A stretch of 64,000 bases of DNA from Ganoderma boninense (GCA_002900995.3 PJEW03000014.1:9139-73138), one strand, 5' to 3'; counted from the first letter of the stretch, positions 42,428 through 54,355 are shown. A program made the numbers and translations. The notes: generated by a model from the letters alone, not told the origin.

Positions 42428-42542
42428 AATCTTAATACCTTTTATATAGTCGTCATTCCTTAACCTTTTACATAGTTGTCATTCCTTACCTTATGTGCAG
42501 ATCTTGCTTATTGTACCACACCACTGGTCCAGAGGGGGAGGA

Positions 42543-42717
42543 TGTAACGACTGAGCCTGGCTAGGTGCCCTACTTACATAATCTAGATATATTCCTGCAC
42601 GGCGGTAAGAGAGGGCTTCACCTCTCTCACCTGCCCCCACTAGTGTACCTGTCTCCTTCAATACAGGACCTTGACGAGTTACGCCCGGGGCTCAAGAGAG
42701 CCCACTTGTGTTTTACA
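42543..42717 (+). repeat. Element B 3' LTR
   Basis: Starts TGTAACG after the polypurine tract CAGAGGGGGAGGA and ends TTTTACA, giving TGTAA/TTACA inverted ends and a length of 175 bp. No 5' partner exists in the window because the element is truncated. Confidence 0.7.
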
Positions 42718-43614
42718 ACATAGGCCAAATTAAACAAACACATTGGGCCTGGTGGCAGTGGACGCACCAGAAGGAAATGCGCAACTTGCAGCATATCGGA
42801 ACATCGTAAACATCAGCAAATATATGCACAGTAAAAATGTCATCCCGTACGAGCACAGTGCATATAGACATCACTGCTTCTCACCAGTATACCATCGGAT
42901 TCTCAGAGGCCTTTCCATCTTGTGTAGTGACAGTGTAGGGTTGAGCAACGGAGATGGTATGCATAGAGATCCAAGGGGAGGACTTGGAGGTTGGACACAG
43001 TGCGATGTTGGTGAGAGATAGTGCAGCACATAAGGCCCATAAAGTGGGGAAGAGTAGCTGATGAAGGGGGGAAAGAGGGTAGATGCAAGGTTTGCAGCCC
43101 ATAGCTGGACATGATGATATGGAAGAAAGAGGGATTGATGGTGTCTTCCTCAACCTGTGAGGAGGAGAAGATGAGCAATGTGATGATCACGTGCACACAC
43201 TCGTTCGTCGGTACCATCAGCAAAAGCACTAACCTGTAGAAATGCAGTTACCACGCCTGCCCAGGTTTGCATACCATAATGGGTCAGATGAGGTTTGCAA
43301 TGCATCACCTTGCAGCTGCAAACCTACAATTGGCGAGGTTGTAGTCATTATGTCAGGGCTACAATATTCAATGCTATTGTATTATTATAAAATCGTCAAG
43401 GATTTGATATTCAATACCTTTGTAATTTGTCCGCCAGTTCGAAGGAAAATATAGTGGTGGGTGGGTGGTTCGACTCGGCGTCCTGAGGCCCTTCAGTGCT
43501 TCACACCATTCTGCATCGTCTCTTCTCCCCCACTACTGTCGGCACTGCACTTGGTTCATCATCATCGCTCTCTTCCCTTGCAGCTATTTAACCTGTCGCA
43601 TTTCAACCCTCAAG
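42718..43614. other. No gene seen
   Basis: Short frames only. GGTTTGCA occurs at about 43087, 43263 and 43291, and its complement TGCAAACC near 43317; similar words recur at 45884-45910. These may be remains of an old repeat. Confidence 0.4.
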
Positions 43615-44892
43615 CCCAGTGAAAACGCCGTCGGATTATAGCGGATTATACGGAATGCCCAGTGGCGCCCATTGAGCATCGCCCACCATCCTGTATATAT
43701 CTCAATTCTTAGACTGTTTTTAGGCGCCTACGAATGATACAGAATCCTGGGGGAACCGGCTAACGCAGCATCCGGCACTATCCACAATAATCCTCTCCGT
43801 CAGCGTACGTGCGCCCGTACCGCAGCTTCCCATTGGTTCACTAGCACCAGGTCACAGCGCTCAAATCGAATACGGATGATACGCTTGCTTGTATTGCTCG
43901 AAAGAACAGACGTAACTAAGAACACAGCTAATAAGTATTAATAAGTACGTAGTGAGCCACGCTTCACGACACAAAGGACGCTGCGTGCCGGCCAGGATGA
44001 ACTACATACATGCACCATCTGCATCCGTGATCAGCGTCCGAGTCAACATGCCTGAAGGTGTACACTGACAACGCACCAGGTCCGGTAGTCCCCCTCGTCC
44101 TCGTAAACCAAACCGTCGAAGAGAGCCTGTGGAAAGAGTTCAAATGATTAGTTGTGCTCATCCAGACGGCGATATCGAAAAGGATTAAAACCTACGGATG
44201 AGGCAGCTAACGCGCCAGGCCGCAAGCTTTGAAGGACACTTACAGAGACGGCATCACGCCCGATCATAGCTTCCCAACTTCCACTCACCAATCTCGACCA
44301 GGGGTAGAGAAACGTACCTTGTGTACATGCCTTCCGGGATCTCAGAAACAAACGACAAAGACGATACGCACGGTAGAGCATAAATAGAAGCCGGGCCAGA
44401 GGGACTCTAGTCGACTGCGAAGGAACCAGATGGCCATCCAGAAAGAGAGATAACAAACAGCAGCCCAGTGGAGGCAAGAAGGCCCTTACAATCTCCTAGG
44501 TACAGCAAGCAGAGGTACTGGGCATGGGCCAAGAGGAACGGAGGATCGTAGCTGTGGGAGGAGGAGAAAGCTCGAGGAAGAGCGTCGTGGTGGACTTCAG
44601 CGAAGTTTTCACATCGACAGCCGCGCGAAGCGCCTTAGGTATCACGCAATCGGCGTGCACGAGTCTCTTGAGCAAGGGGAGAATGTGAGCCAGAGGTATA
44701 AGGCAGCATCCGTCAGAATTCAGTATAATCCACTGGACGGCGGCTCGGGCGACGGAAACAATGATGGTCGCTGAGCTAAGCGTCGCTCAGCGCCAATATC
44801 CTACTCTTATTCCCCAGCAATCCACTATGATCCACTGGACTGCCAGGTCTATCCGCCATCATCCGCTATAATCCGACGGTGTTTTCACTGGG
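43615..44892. mobile_element. Non-autonomous TIR element, 1.28 kb
   Basis: Terminal inverted repeats CCCAGTGAAAACGCCGTCGG and CCCAGTGAAAACACCGTCGG (right end, reversed) differ by one base; complementarity continues through ATTATAGCGGAT. It is flanked by CCTCAAG at 43608-43614 and 44893-44899, a 7-bp target duplication. Subterminal copies of ATCCACTGGAC and ATCCGCTATAATCC lie near the right end. No transposase is present. The interior, on the reverse strand, has spliced-gene-like pieces (IGRDAVS, an intron GTAAGTG to CCACAG, then ALFDGLVYEDEGDYRTW), possibly a captured gene fragment. Confidence 0.8.
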
Positions 44893-47222
44893 CCTCAAGT
44901 CATACCCACATTCATATCTGGACAGGAGGTGCCACAACACCCCCACAATGCCCGCTGAGATGTGAGGTGAGTCAAAAATTTGGGTCAATGTCCTTGATAT
45001 GGTAAGCAATTACTTATTCTTCCCACCTTAGCAAGATACGTATGCAGAGAGCAGGCAGCTGCGATGGTTCCATATGGTTGATTTGTCAGTGTTGGATGGC
45101 CTGTGCGTTTTCATGGGGCCCAGGCTCAGTGTTAGCTGTAAGTTCAATACCTGTCACTCGAATATCTGCCCTTTATAACACTGCTCCCTCTTCGCTGCTC
45201 CTCCCAAAACCTCTTCATTTTTGCCCACCATCACCTATCTATCCAACATTGAGTTCTACATTTTTGTTACCAGGGTTTTGTGAACATATTCCCAATGTTG
45301 TTGTACTGATTACCATACTCCCGCAGGATCTACAATTCTAACCTGACCTCAACGCCCCCCGGTAAGTCCTTATATGCTCGTCTTCATCCTTCTCCCCCTT
45401 CTCCCTCAACATTCTTTTGCAATCCACCACTTCATTGAGCACCGTCTGCTATCTGACTTTGGAAGCCTCGAGAAGGTAAGTTGATTCTTCTCGGTCACCC
45501 TGCTCATTGTGATCCCCTCTCTCCTCCTCCTCCCATTGCCTTTTTCAACAATGTACCCCTGTACTGCATTTCAACCTCACATTGCTAGGAGAGGTAGGTT
45601 CTCGATTTTCACTGTTTATGCCTGTCTTTGTTTCCAGTCTGCCTCCTGTTGCATATATTTCTCCTTCGAGCCCTCACCTCGTCCTCTCGGCATTTTGCCC
45701 TCTCTGCTGCATATACTAGTACCCATGCTTCCAGTATTTTGTGCCTTCTGAGTAGTTGTCAATAAAATCCAATCCTTTTTTGCTATTTGATCTGCGGGTG
45801 TCAGCTTGTATGTGTACCAACGCCTCCGCACTGGGTATATTTAGGATTCCCGCCTGCCATGGAAATTGTTACCTTCTGCGGCTGGGGTTTGCAATGCACC
45901 CCGCGAAGGTTTGCAATGCAATCCTCGGTTTACCTTGCCAATCCGTTAATAACCACTCCTTTGTAATGGCAATACAAACTTCAAATCGGCAATCCCGTTA
46001 TGTAATGGTATTCAATATAAGCTGGTATTACATTGACATTGTATACAGAATTGCAATCGTTTTGCACCCCCGCAGATGACCGAGACGCTCACCTGCTTCT
46101 GTTCACCTCATCCGGCGACTCCTTCGTCCGTGAGTTTGTGACGACCTCCCACCATCTGGGACTCAGATCCGTCTAGCTCACCACTCTCTTTCAACTTATT
46201 ATATTCAGGTATGTAGTGCGGAGCTTAGACTTGCGTAGGGGTGCCCGAGAATGCAACACTCACATATAATTGGCTTATCAGGCCATTACAGGCCGAACAT
46301 TGCGCAGGATTGCGGCGAATTGCACGGTCAGTCCATTTCTGTCGAGTATTGGGCGCTTGTATATACCAAGGCAGGAAGGGACGCTCTGGGCAATACTCGC
46401 AAGCTTGGCCGCGATTTTCGCAGTTTTGCTGATGCTAGCACTGCAGAATTATCAATTGTTACTCCCATTAGCCGTAATTGGCTTTTGGGGTTTTTCCTGA
46501 TGCTCTCGAGCCTGGCCTCAAGTGTGGCAGATGGAGGACTATATATGCGTTGGAATACTGGCTTGTTCAGTGTGCCAAAATAGTTACCTGCCGGTCAGTG
46601 AGTGCTTCAAGCCATTGTCCCCGCTTTGACGCTGCAGCCTCCGATGCCCCGCGCTCGTCCTCCGCCCTATTTTCCTGAGTTCTACCTCAACATTGCGCTC
46701 ATTCAAGCATCGCGTAAATATATACCATGTATTAGATTAATCGAGAGTAAACTACAACAGTTTATTCCACTCCTTGATAGCGAGTCCGACACTGTTGTTT
46801 CGAGAGGTCTGGATGGCCTGGATAGGTGGCTGTCCAGTGCATCCAGACCTTCAGACATTGTCAGTTTTACTGATGACTGCTGTCTGTCTTGTTACGGTAC
46901 AATCAATGTTATGGTTAGTATGACTTGCACCAAATTTCCCCAGTTTGCACCTGTCGGTTTAGATATTTCAGCAAGGACGCCGTCGAAGTTCTTGGCTGAC
47001 GGGGACCTCACACACGCGGATTAGACATTGGAGTTTCGATACACAGACAAATGAACATCGCGCAGCAGCGCCAAAGAAGACAACAGGGACAGCAAAGACT
47101 AAGACAGTCAAGAGAAGACATAAAGTTCAGTTCAGCGGCCGGACGTGAGTAAATCCCGCGGACCCGTACAAAATAACCTTGGAGCGCACAGCGAGGCGAC
47201 AAAAGCCAGGTTCAGGACGCTT
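44893..47222. other. No assigned gene; intron-like signals and TTGC words
   Basis: Several short frames and good splice-like sites (for example GTAAGTCC near 45363 and GTAAGTTG near 45476) suggest decayed exons or a spliced non-coding transcript, but no domain is recognisable. Frames at 46251-46583 and 46602-47024 (+) are unassigned. ATTGC occurs three times at exact 10-bp steps at 46299-46323. Confidence 0.35.
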
Positions 47223-48305
47223 TTACTCCTGCATGGCATTCTCGTCTGTCGGCTTCCATTGGAGATTGCTCTCGTAAAACTCGATGAGCTAGTGTGGACT
47301 CGTAAGTTACCAGTAGTAATAGGCTCCGGCTGGCGCAAGGGCGCACCTTGAAAGGTATCTTGTACTTGCAAACGTCCGACGTTTCTCGTCCGCGGCCCTT
47401 GCCATTCTTCCTGCGGTAGCCGGAGGCGTAATGGTAAGGTGTCGAAGCTTCTGTTTTAGCCAGGAACCAAGCACGAGGGTACTCACAGGGTGAAGTAGAC
47501 GAGCAACTCATTGTTGTCCGTGCGCTCAACGGTGTCGATGCACTCGACGATGTCTTCCCACGTAGTAAGGTTCCATCTCTCCATGTCCGCGTAATGCTCC
47601 TCCACCTGGTCCTCCGTGGTCGCTGTGCCGCGTTTTTCCGCGTTTCCGATGCTCTTGCGCGGCTCCTTGGGGACATTCTCCATTTCTACATCCTCGTCCT
47701 GCTCCTCAGAGGGGCGTGCCTGGGCCTTTGCTGGCCGCCCACGCTTTTTGGCAGGAGGTGCTGGTTCCTCCTCCTCGTCCTTTGCCGCCGACTTGCGCGG
47801 CTTGTCTGACTTACGGCCGCTAGTCTTCTTCCCGGTCTTCCTCCAGTAGTCGTCGATAAGCTCCCGCGCACCCCTACACACGCGCCACACAGCATACAGT
47901 CAGCACGCGCGCGCAGGGAGGGCCAGGAGGGCTGGAAATACATACTGCGCGTCCTTTTCGTCTACCCAGCTGTTGTGCTCCTCGTCGTAGCCCTTCCACT
48001 TGACGAGGTAGCCCATCCTTTCCTGTCGTCGAGTCGAGACGCGATCAGCTACGGGCGGCGCGGCGGAGGACGTGTCAGTCGTGAACTTGAAGTGTGCCAC
48101 GCACCCCGTCGAACGCCCCGAGGCGGGCGTCCAGAATCATCTCAATCTCGTATTCTTCCTCATCCTCCTCGCCGGAGCCGCTGCCCGACGCCGCTGCCTC
48201 CTCCCCCGCGTGCCCTATGTTGTTCGACGCGGATTTCTTCGCAGACCGGGGCTGTTCGGACTCGCTGTCGGAGGCAGGGACCTCTTTGGTGACGGACTTG
48301 ACCAT
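47223..48305 (-). CDS. Heterochromatin protein 1 (chromo and chromo-shadow)
   Basis: Five exons with GT-AG introns join in phase to 264 residues: 48105-48305, 47946-48022, 47487-47873, 47347-47410, 47223-47288. HP1 binds histone H3 methylated at lysine 9 and builds heterochromatin. The chromodomain at about residues 49-105 has the aromatic-cage positions in EYEIE and KWKGY, followed by EEHNSW. A Lys/Glu-rich hinge carries KKRGRPAK, an AT-hook-like basic motif. The chromo-shadow domain at about 180-257 includes TWEDIVECIDTVER, LLVYF and LIEFYESNLQWK. Start ATG 48305 opens an acidic N-terminus. No stop or shift interrupts it, unlike its neighbours. It lies tail-to-head downstream of the Y14-like pseudogene and is the only clear intact host gene in the window. 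Confidence 0.88.
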
Positions 48306-48672
48306 TGCAGCAGTAGTCAACACGCGAGAGGACGAGGAAGGTAGTTGCGGTAGACGGGGAAGACGCTGGTCACAGGCGAAGCCACACAGGCAGCGTGGTC
48401 GTGCGAACCGACTCGGACATGCGCACCCAAAACGTGACCTCATCCACGTCCTCACCCACGGTCTCGAGCTGGGCAGACTCAACCCAACGGCTTTGCGGCC
48501 AACAACATAGCACATACGGAACACTGGAGGTGCAAGAAAGGATGCTTGAGGATACGATATACAGTTCAAAGTGCAGACGAGCGAAATCCGCAGCAAGACA
48601 GCGATGTCACGCAACCATGACGCGCACAGAGAGCCGACAGAGAGCACCGGCGAGAGCTGGTGTCAAGAGCCT

Positions 48673-49439
48673 TTAGTCTCCTCCGCGTCGGCGCGACGGG
48701 TTCGCACTCCGACCACGGCCTTCCCTTCCACGGCCCTTCTTCGGTCCAGCAGGTGGCGGTCTGACGAATGCGAAGTCGCACTGAAGCTGCTGCTCCAATA
48801 GGGTTGATCCCGACGCCCTATCAATGGCCGCCTGCGCCTCCCCCATCGTTTCGTACTCCACCTATGCATAGCCCTGGGAATGACGGTGAGCATCTTTGTA
48901 TCAGGCGGGCAGATGGGAAGAATGGGACTGGAAGCGAGAATGGATGTGTGCGCACCTTGACATAACCCGTCCGTCTATCCAGGTTGAGTTTTAATCTCGC
49001 CATATTCCGCAGACTTGTCCATCACGTCCTCCTCGGTGGCCTCTTCGTGCACGTTGGTGGCAAGCACAATACAACGTTCGACAGCTGCACGTCCAAATGA
49101 CGCGTGTTAGGACGACGGGAGGCTGGGAGGGGAGAACGCTTGGAGCTTGGAAAGACTCACATCGTGCTGCGCGTGTCTCTGAGGTATGCCACGACTCTAC
49201 CCTATCAAAAACCTGCTCAGAGGTGACCTGCACTCTCGTTCCCTGCGAAACATGTGTGGGCATAACTTAATGCGAGATGTTCGTCTGGAACAGATGGGTT
49301 CAAACATACCAGCCGCACTCTGGAAACCCCGGCCCTTCCGCCTCACGACCTGACCTGAACGCAGGGGCGGTGAGTAGGGGACTAGGATGAACTGGTCGGG
49401 AAACATACCGTGGTCAATGTTCATCCCGTCGTCGGACAT
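48673..49439 (-). pseudogene. RBM8A/Y14-like exon-junction RNA-binding protein, broken
   Basis: Begins MSDDGMNIDHG and continues across introns through KGRGFQSA, VQVTSEQVFDRVE and the RRM start [17 protein letters not shown], then [11 protein letters not shown] and VEYETMGEAQAAIDR. It ends in an Arg/Gly-rich tail, the layout of Y14, which pairs with Mago in the exon-junction complex. Two lesions: the frame shifts between EYGEI and LNLDRR (about 48985), and an in-frame TAG follows GYA where relatives have Leu, near 48868. Unless unusual splicing avoids both, this copy cannot make a full RRM, and a working copy would be expected elsewhere. Confidence 0.75.
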
Positions 49440-49580
49440 GGTCAATGCACGGTGGCAGATGGTGTTCAGAGAGTGACTGCAGTGGTCGGGAACAGATCTG
49501 AGGCTGCAAACGAGTGGTATGACGCCGTTTACTGGACAGAAATTCCCTCGGGCAAGCAAGATGTTCTCGCGCGCTTAGCC

Positions 49581-49680
49581 AGCTTTGCCAGGATTTGCAA
49601 CTATTTGCGCCGGTTTGCGTTGCTTTGCACCGCATTGCGCGCCTTCGACTTTCCTTGCACATCTATGCAGTCTCATGCAT
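49581..49680. repeat. TTTGC words phased at exactly 10 bp
   Basis: Six consecutive 10-bp units carry TTTGC (the last ATTGC) at 49584, 49594, 49604, 49614, 49624 and 49634. After one skipped unit, CTTGC, TATGC and CATGC continue in the same phase at 49654, 49664 and 49674. The bases between are not conserved. Further 10-bp-spaced pairs and triplets lie at 49751-49765, 49822-49836 (as GCAAG) and 49859-49883. Confidence 0.75.
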
Positions 49681-50005
49681 GTCGAAGTACTTCCGCTCGG
49701 TGGTTTCTTCCATATTCTCCATTGGATCTGTCTCGTCCCACTTGCTTGATTTTGCGTAGTTTTGCGCCGTGATCATGCCTCAACAGCCATGTTATTACCA
49801 CCTGCAAGGACATAAAGCGGGGCAAGGACGGGCAAGAGCTCCCGACGTGGTTTCTGTCCTTGCGAGTTTTTGCATGGCCTTGCACCATCCTTATTCTTCA
49901 ACTTTGTACCCCCTTGACGCAGGACTTCATCTCGGTGCCTTCCCCCGCCCCCCAACCCCAGGCTCTTTACTCCTCCCCGCCAGCCCCATCTAGTGTCCTG
50001 TCCCC

Positions 50006-51067
50006 ATGTCCTCTCAACATGCCTCTCAGCTCGACAATATCCGGGCTGCTTATTCCGAGCTGCTTCAGCGAGTCAGCGTGGCCCTCCGCACCCAAGTAGG
50101 CGACACCGCACGTCTTCAGGAGACTCGATTCCAGGTGCTCGCGCTCGGTCGCGCAGCAGATCAGGTATGTTCAACAGCCATTTGGTACCCTTTCTGTTCA
50201 CTCAGGCGATGTACAAGCACCGCCATGTTTTACCCCCCACCGAATATACGACACTTCAAGACAGCCTCGCGCGCATCGTTGCTGACTTGGACCAGGCCTG
50301 CCATCAATCCATCGATGCGCCCGACGCTCAGCCCCTCCAGGTCATCCAGGTCCTCCGCACAGGCCGCCGCGGCCGCCCTTCAAAAGCGATCGAGCGACAG
50401 TTTTTACAATTTGCGCTGGAAATGCGAGGGCCTGCTGCGATCGCGCGCCTTCTCGGCTGTTCGCCTCGCCATGTTCGGCGAGAGGCTCTCCGCTTGGGCC
50501 TCGTTATGCCCGGCGATCCCGTCTTTACGACCACCCATGATGCTGAGGGAGATCCGATCCGAATTCATACCACAAGTACCCCTCCAGTCTCTACCATGAC
50601 TGATGCCGAGCTGGACCAGGCACTCATCGCTATGCTCTCGTCCTTTCCGTGATTCGGGCGCAAGATGATCGCTGCCAACCTCAGATCTCAAGGACATCGC
50701 GTACCCGATGCGCGCATCCGTGCGTCATACCTTCGCGTGGTCGGAGTTCCAGCAGCATTTGGCCAGCGGGTCATTGTTCGCAAGAAGTATCAGGTGCCTG
50801 GTCCCAACTCCCTCGTCCATCATGACGGGCAGCATGGTACGTAGATGTTCAGATATCACAGGATGATGCCTCATTAACAGTTATTAAGGTCTAATCTGAT
50901 GGAAGATCGTCATTCATTGCTTCGTCGACGGTTACTCGCGGTTCGTCACTGGCATCCGAGCGCACACGAACAATCGCGCCGCCACTGTCCTCACTCTCTT
51001 TCTGGAGGCAATCGCGAACCACGGCATACCGAGCCGTGTTCGTGGAGACCATGGGACGGTGTGGTAG
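50006..51067 (+). pseudogene. Fungal DDE integrase-like gene, interrupted
   Basis: Starts at ATG 50006; exon 1 ends at 50164 and exon 2 begins at 50206 (GTATGT to CTCAG intron). Exon 2 has a helix-turn-helix-like block (RTGRRGRPSKAIERQF, ARLLGCSPRHVRREA) and then, after a TGA at 50650-50652, RRM-free integrase sequence: RASYLRV, SLVHHDGQHG. A second intron (about 50837-50888) leads to a TGA at 50897-50899, then WKIVIHCFVDGYSRFVTGIRA and RVRGDHGT. These fit the rve-like integrase proteins common in basidiomycetes. Both TGAs stand where Arg is expected, so CGA-to-TGA is likely. The gene stops where the element C LTR begins at 51068, and its 3' part is not seen. Confidence 0.75.
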
Positions 51068-51678
51068 TGTCGAACACGACACTCGTATACCCGCACTGCT
51101 TCTGGGCCGGCGCCTTACGCGCTCGCGCTCCGGTCATCCGTCTCTCTCTCTCTCTCGTCCATCTCGCTCTCCCGTCCGTTCCTTCTCTTCCGACCTACGC
51201 CGATCTTTATCTCATGTATCCTGTTTCGTATCCCTCCGCTCCTATCCTCCGTAATCTCTCTTCCTATTCCCGGACCAAGCTGCCTGTTGTCATCTTATTA
51301 AAGGCTGTGCTGACAGCCTCGGTCTTTCCTCTTCTAGGTATTATCCGTAGCCTCACCTTAGATACCCCTGGGGTACGCCATCTGGGCCCCCAGCTTCCGC
51401 TCATTCTCTCCCATCCTGCACACACAATCCCTGTACCCCGAACGAAATCTATTGTTCCTGTATTCGACTCGATCCCCACGCAAGCGCGACACGCACACAA
51501 CCGCAAGCGCGGCACCCAGCTGACCTCCGCAAGCGCGGACGGCTCCCAACCGACCTATCTCCGTTCCTCACACGCCAGCCGTCTGAGTACGTTCGGACGT
51601 CCGCCAGCTCAGCTGCGAGTTCGACATCCGCCCCACGTTCTCGACGAGGAGACGAGGGACAGACTCACTCCTTCGACA
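51068..51678 (+). repeat. Element C 5' LTR
   Basis: 611 bp starting TGTCGAA and ending TTCGACA, a perfect 7-bp inverted pair. One base after the end lies TGGAGCCCACCGCGAGG (51680-51696), which begins TGG as a tRNA-primed PBS should. So C, unlike A, probably uses a tRNA primer. Confidence 0.7.
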
Positions 51679-51839
51679 GTGGAGCCCACCGCGAGGGGTG
51701 GTGTTCGAATATTAGCTGAGTATATATTTCATTAAGAAAGTATCTTTCCCCTGTCCCCATCCGCGGCCTGACTGCCGCGCTCGTCAGCAAGCTGTCCTAC
51801 CCTCCTGTCCTATACCCTCCGCTTTCCGTCGCCGCAAGT

Positions 51840-54355
51840 ATGGCGACCTCTTACTCTATGCCGATACCCAACACGTCCGAGGCCCCAAAGTTTGACGGCC
51901 ACTATGTCTCCGACTTCCTCGAGGACGTCGATATGCACCTCAAGCGCGTCAGCATCAAGGACGAAGACATAAAGGTCAACTGGATCCTTCGGTACTGCAC
52001 TCCAGCGGTGCGGGACCGTATCAGGTTCCTCCCAGAGATCGATCGCGACACCACAGGTCGTACGTGGGACAAGGCGAAGGCCGCACTCATCGAGCTCTAC
52101 GGCGACATCGACAAACCGAAGCCGCTCCCGCTGGCTGAGTTCCTCAAGCGTGCCCAGGAATTGGCGGACAAGCCTGCGTACACCACGAAAGCACAGGTGA
52201 ACGTGTTCTATACCGAATATACGTCTCTTGCCCAGCCGCTGCTCAAGTCGGGCATGATCTCGGATAGTGATTTCAAGTTTCATTTTATTCAGGCTATCCC
52301 CTCCACCATGAAGCCAGCCATTCGGGTGCTGATTCCGAAGACGAACCTTTCTCGCGCAAATGCGCCTGACGTGAAGGACGTTTTGGTCCATCTCCGGAGT
52401 CTGGCAGACAAGGACGATCCGACCTACGAATCGTGGCGGTACGACGAGGCGAAAGCTGAAGACCTCTTGCTCTCTGAATCGCAGTCGACGCCCTCGCAAC
52501 CAGTGTCAAGCGGCACACCCCCAGCTAAGTCACCGTCCACGGACGACCGCATGAACGAGCTTATCAAGCAGATGGAGAATCTGATGCTGATGTTCGCACA
52601 GGGACAACGACCTACAGCTCCACCAGCGAACCCCGGAACAGGACAACAGCAACAGCGATGGCAGTCCCGGTGCGCCATGTGCGGACAGGCTCCGCCGACG
52701 CACGTACTGGGGTTCCGCAGCTGCCCAGAGCTCTCCAACCTCGTCAATGAGGGGCGCATTCGACTCGACTCTATTTCCAACCGATATGTCATGGCCGCAG
52801 ACGGATCCGAGCTCCCGCGCGCGCCATACAACTACGCGGGCGGCATGGCCGCATACATCCACTTCTTAACGCCAACTCCTCCTGCCACACGAGTTGCCGG
52901 CGCAGCTCCCGCCGCGGTGATCTTCCCAGACGGCTCGACGTTCGCGATGCTGACAAGCTCTCATATCGCAGGCTCTGACCCCAAGCTTCGGAGTACGACG
53001 CGTCCGGCCGCTACGATCCCAAGCGGCGTCCGGACGACAAGCCGTCCGCTCGACAACGCACGCAACCTCAGCCACAGCCTTCCAGTTCCTCGAATCCCCC
53101 ACGTGTACCCCCAGTCAATCCTTCAGGCCCTTCTGCGCCGCAGGCCCCGGTCAAGCCATCTGCTCCCTCGACCGGACCAGCCGGGCCGTCAACGCCGATG
53201 CAAACTCCTGCTGCGCCGCCAGCGCCTACCGCACCAGCCGCGCCATCACAGCCGTCGACTACTGCTCCGCCCGTCCCTCCTATCAATCGAGAGGAGGGTT
53301 GGAAGCAATCGCTTCCAAAGAACAAGGGTAAACAGCGAGAGTCCGACCCCGACATCATCATGAAGGATACGGCTTCTAAGCCGCGAGACAAAGATAAGTC
53401 TGCACCGTCGTCCGGCTACCACAACATGTCTGAGCTTGAGTCTAGCGTCGATGTGCAACGCATCTACTAGACGATTATGGGACAGACAGCTGTATCTCTC
53501 CCTCTCCACGACCTTTTCGGCATCGCTCCGGGTCTCCTAGACCGTGTCCACGAAGCGACCCGTTGCAAGCGTGTTCCCAAGGAGGCACAGACCCAGGTAG
53601 CAGAGGTCTCGTTTGTAGACAGCGACGGTGTCCCCATTGTCGTCGCTGTGCCTGCAACCGCATCCCCTCTCCGCGGCGCGACACTCGTCAGCACGGACAA
53701 TGACGACAATCACGATCAACAGATCGCCGAAGCATTCTTCGCTGGTCAAGGTTCCCCCTCTGTACGAGACCGCTTCCTCGCCATGTCCGTTGATGTGCTC
53801 TCGGGCACAATCAATGGAGTTCCTTTCCATCTCATGATCGACTCCGGCTCCGAACTCAACCTCGGTGACAACTCGGTGCCAGACCGTGCTCGTCTTCCTC
53901 TAGATTACCTCGGGTCTTCGTGGTCCTTGCGCGGCATTCACGGTAGTCCAGAGCAGCTCCTCGGATACCTCAGCAGTGCACCGATCCTCATTGGCGATCA
54001 CGAGTTTCCCGACCATCTTTTCATCTCGCCAAACGAGTCAATCGGCGAGACCTTCAGCATCATCCTCGGCCAGCCATTCCTCACTCACTACTCCGCTCGT
54101 CTCCATCATTCGCCCTCTGTACGGGCTATGCTCTATCTATGGACCCGACAAGACAAGGAGCGCGGTGCGCGCCCGACGATCGGCATAGCAATCACGTTGC
54201 CCAACAACCCCCACAACCGCGAAGTCCCCTCGCGCTCGACGAGCTACGTATCTCCGTATATTGAAGGGATATCTGACGACGACCTCACTGTACAGGCTTT
54301 TCCTGTTCGGGCCCTGGTCGCGAGCGAGCCGGCGAGCACGTCGTCCGTACTCTAG
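51840..54355 (+). pseudogene. Element C gag and protease, broken
   Basis: ATG 51840 opens a gag with a capsid-like N-terminal region (FDGHYVSDFLEDVDMHL, KVNWILRYC, TWDKAKAALIELYGD). A cysteine-bearing segment, CAMCGQAPPTH, is followed by a Pro-rich part. The frame shifts near 52985, so the true C-terminal part continues in the frame open at 53198-53470. A TAG at 53468-53470 (probably from CAG) interrupts it, and the same frame continues to 54355 with the protease motif FHLMIDSGSELN. No CCHC knuckle is seen. Confidence 0.78.

Larger units (their letters stand above)
30917..42717 (+). mobile_element. Ty3/gypsy element B, 5'-truncated and interrupted
   Basis: Protease, RT, RNase H, linker, integrase, chromodomain and an extra ORF read left to right, followed by a short 3' LTR (42543-42717). 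The 5' LTR and gag are missing; the truncation point is the element A LTR end. A fold-back insert lies in the region before RT, and a hAT transposon splits the RT/RNase H region at 32554-37103. The 5' half is heavily decayed while the 3' half retains long open frames. Confidence 0.88.

Noticed and set aside
47347..47487. Frameshift in the HP1 shadow domain
   Set aside because: An acceptor at CCGCAG further downstream (exon from 47410) restores the frame and the shadow-domain sequence, so no lesion is needed.
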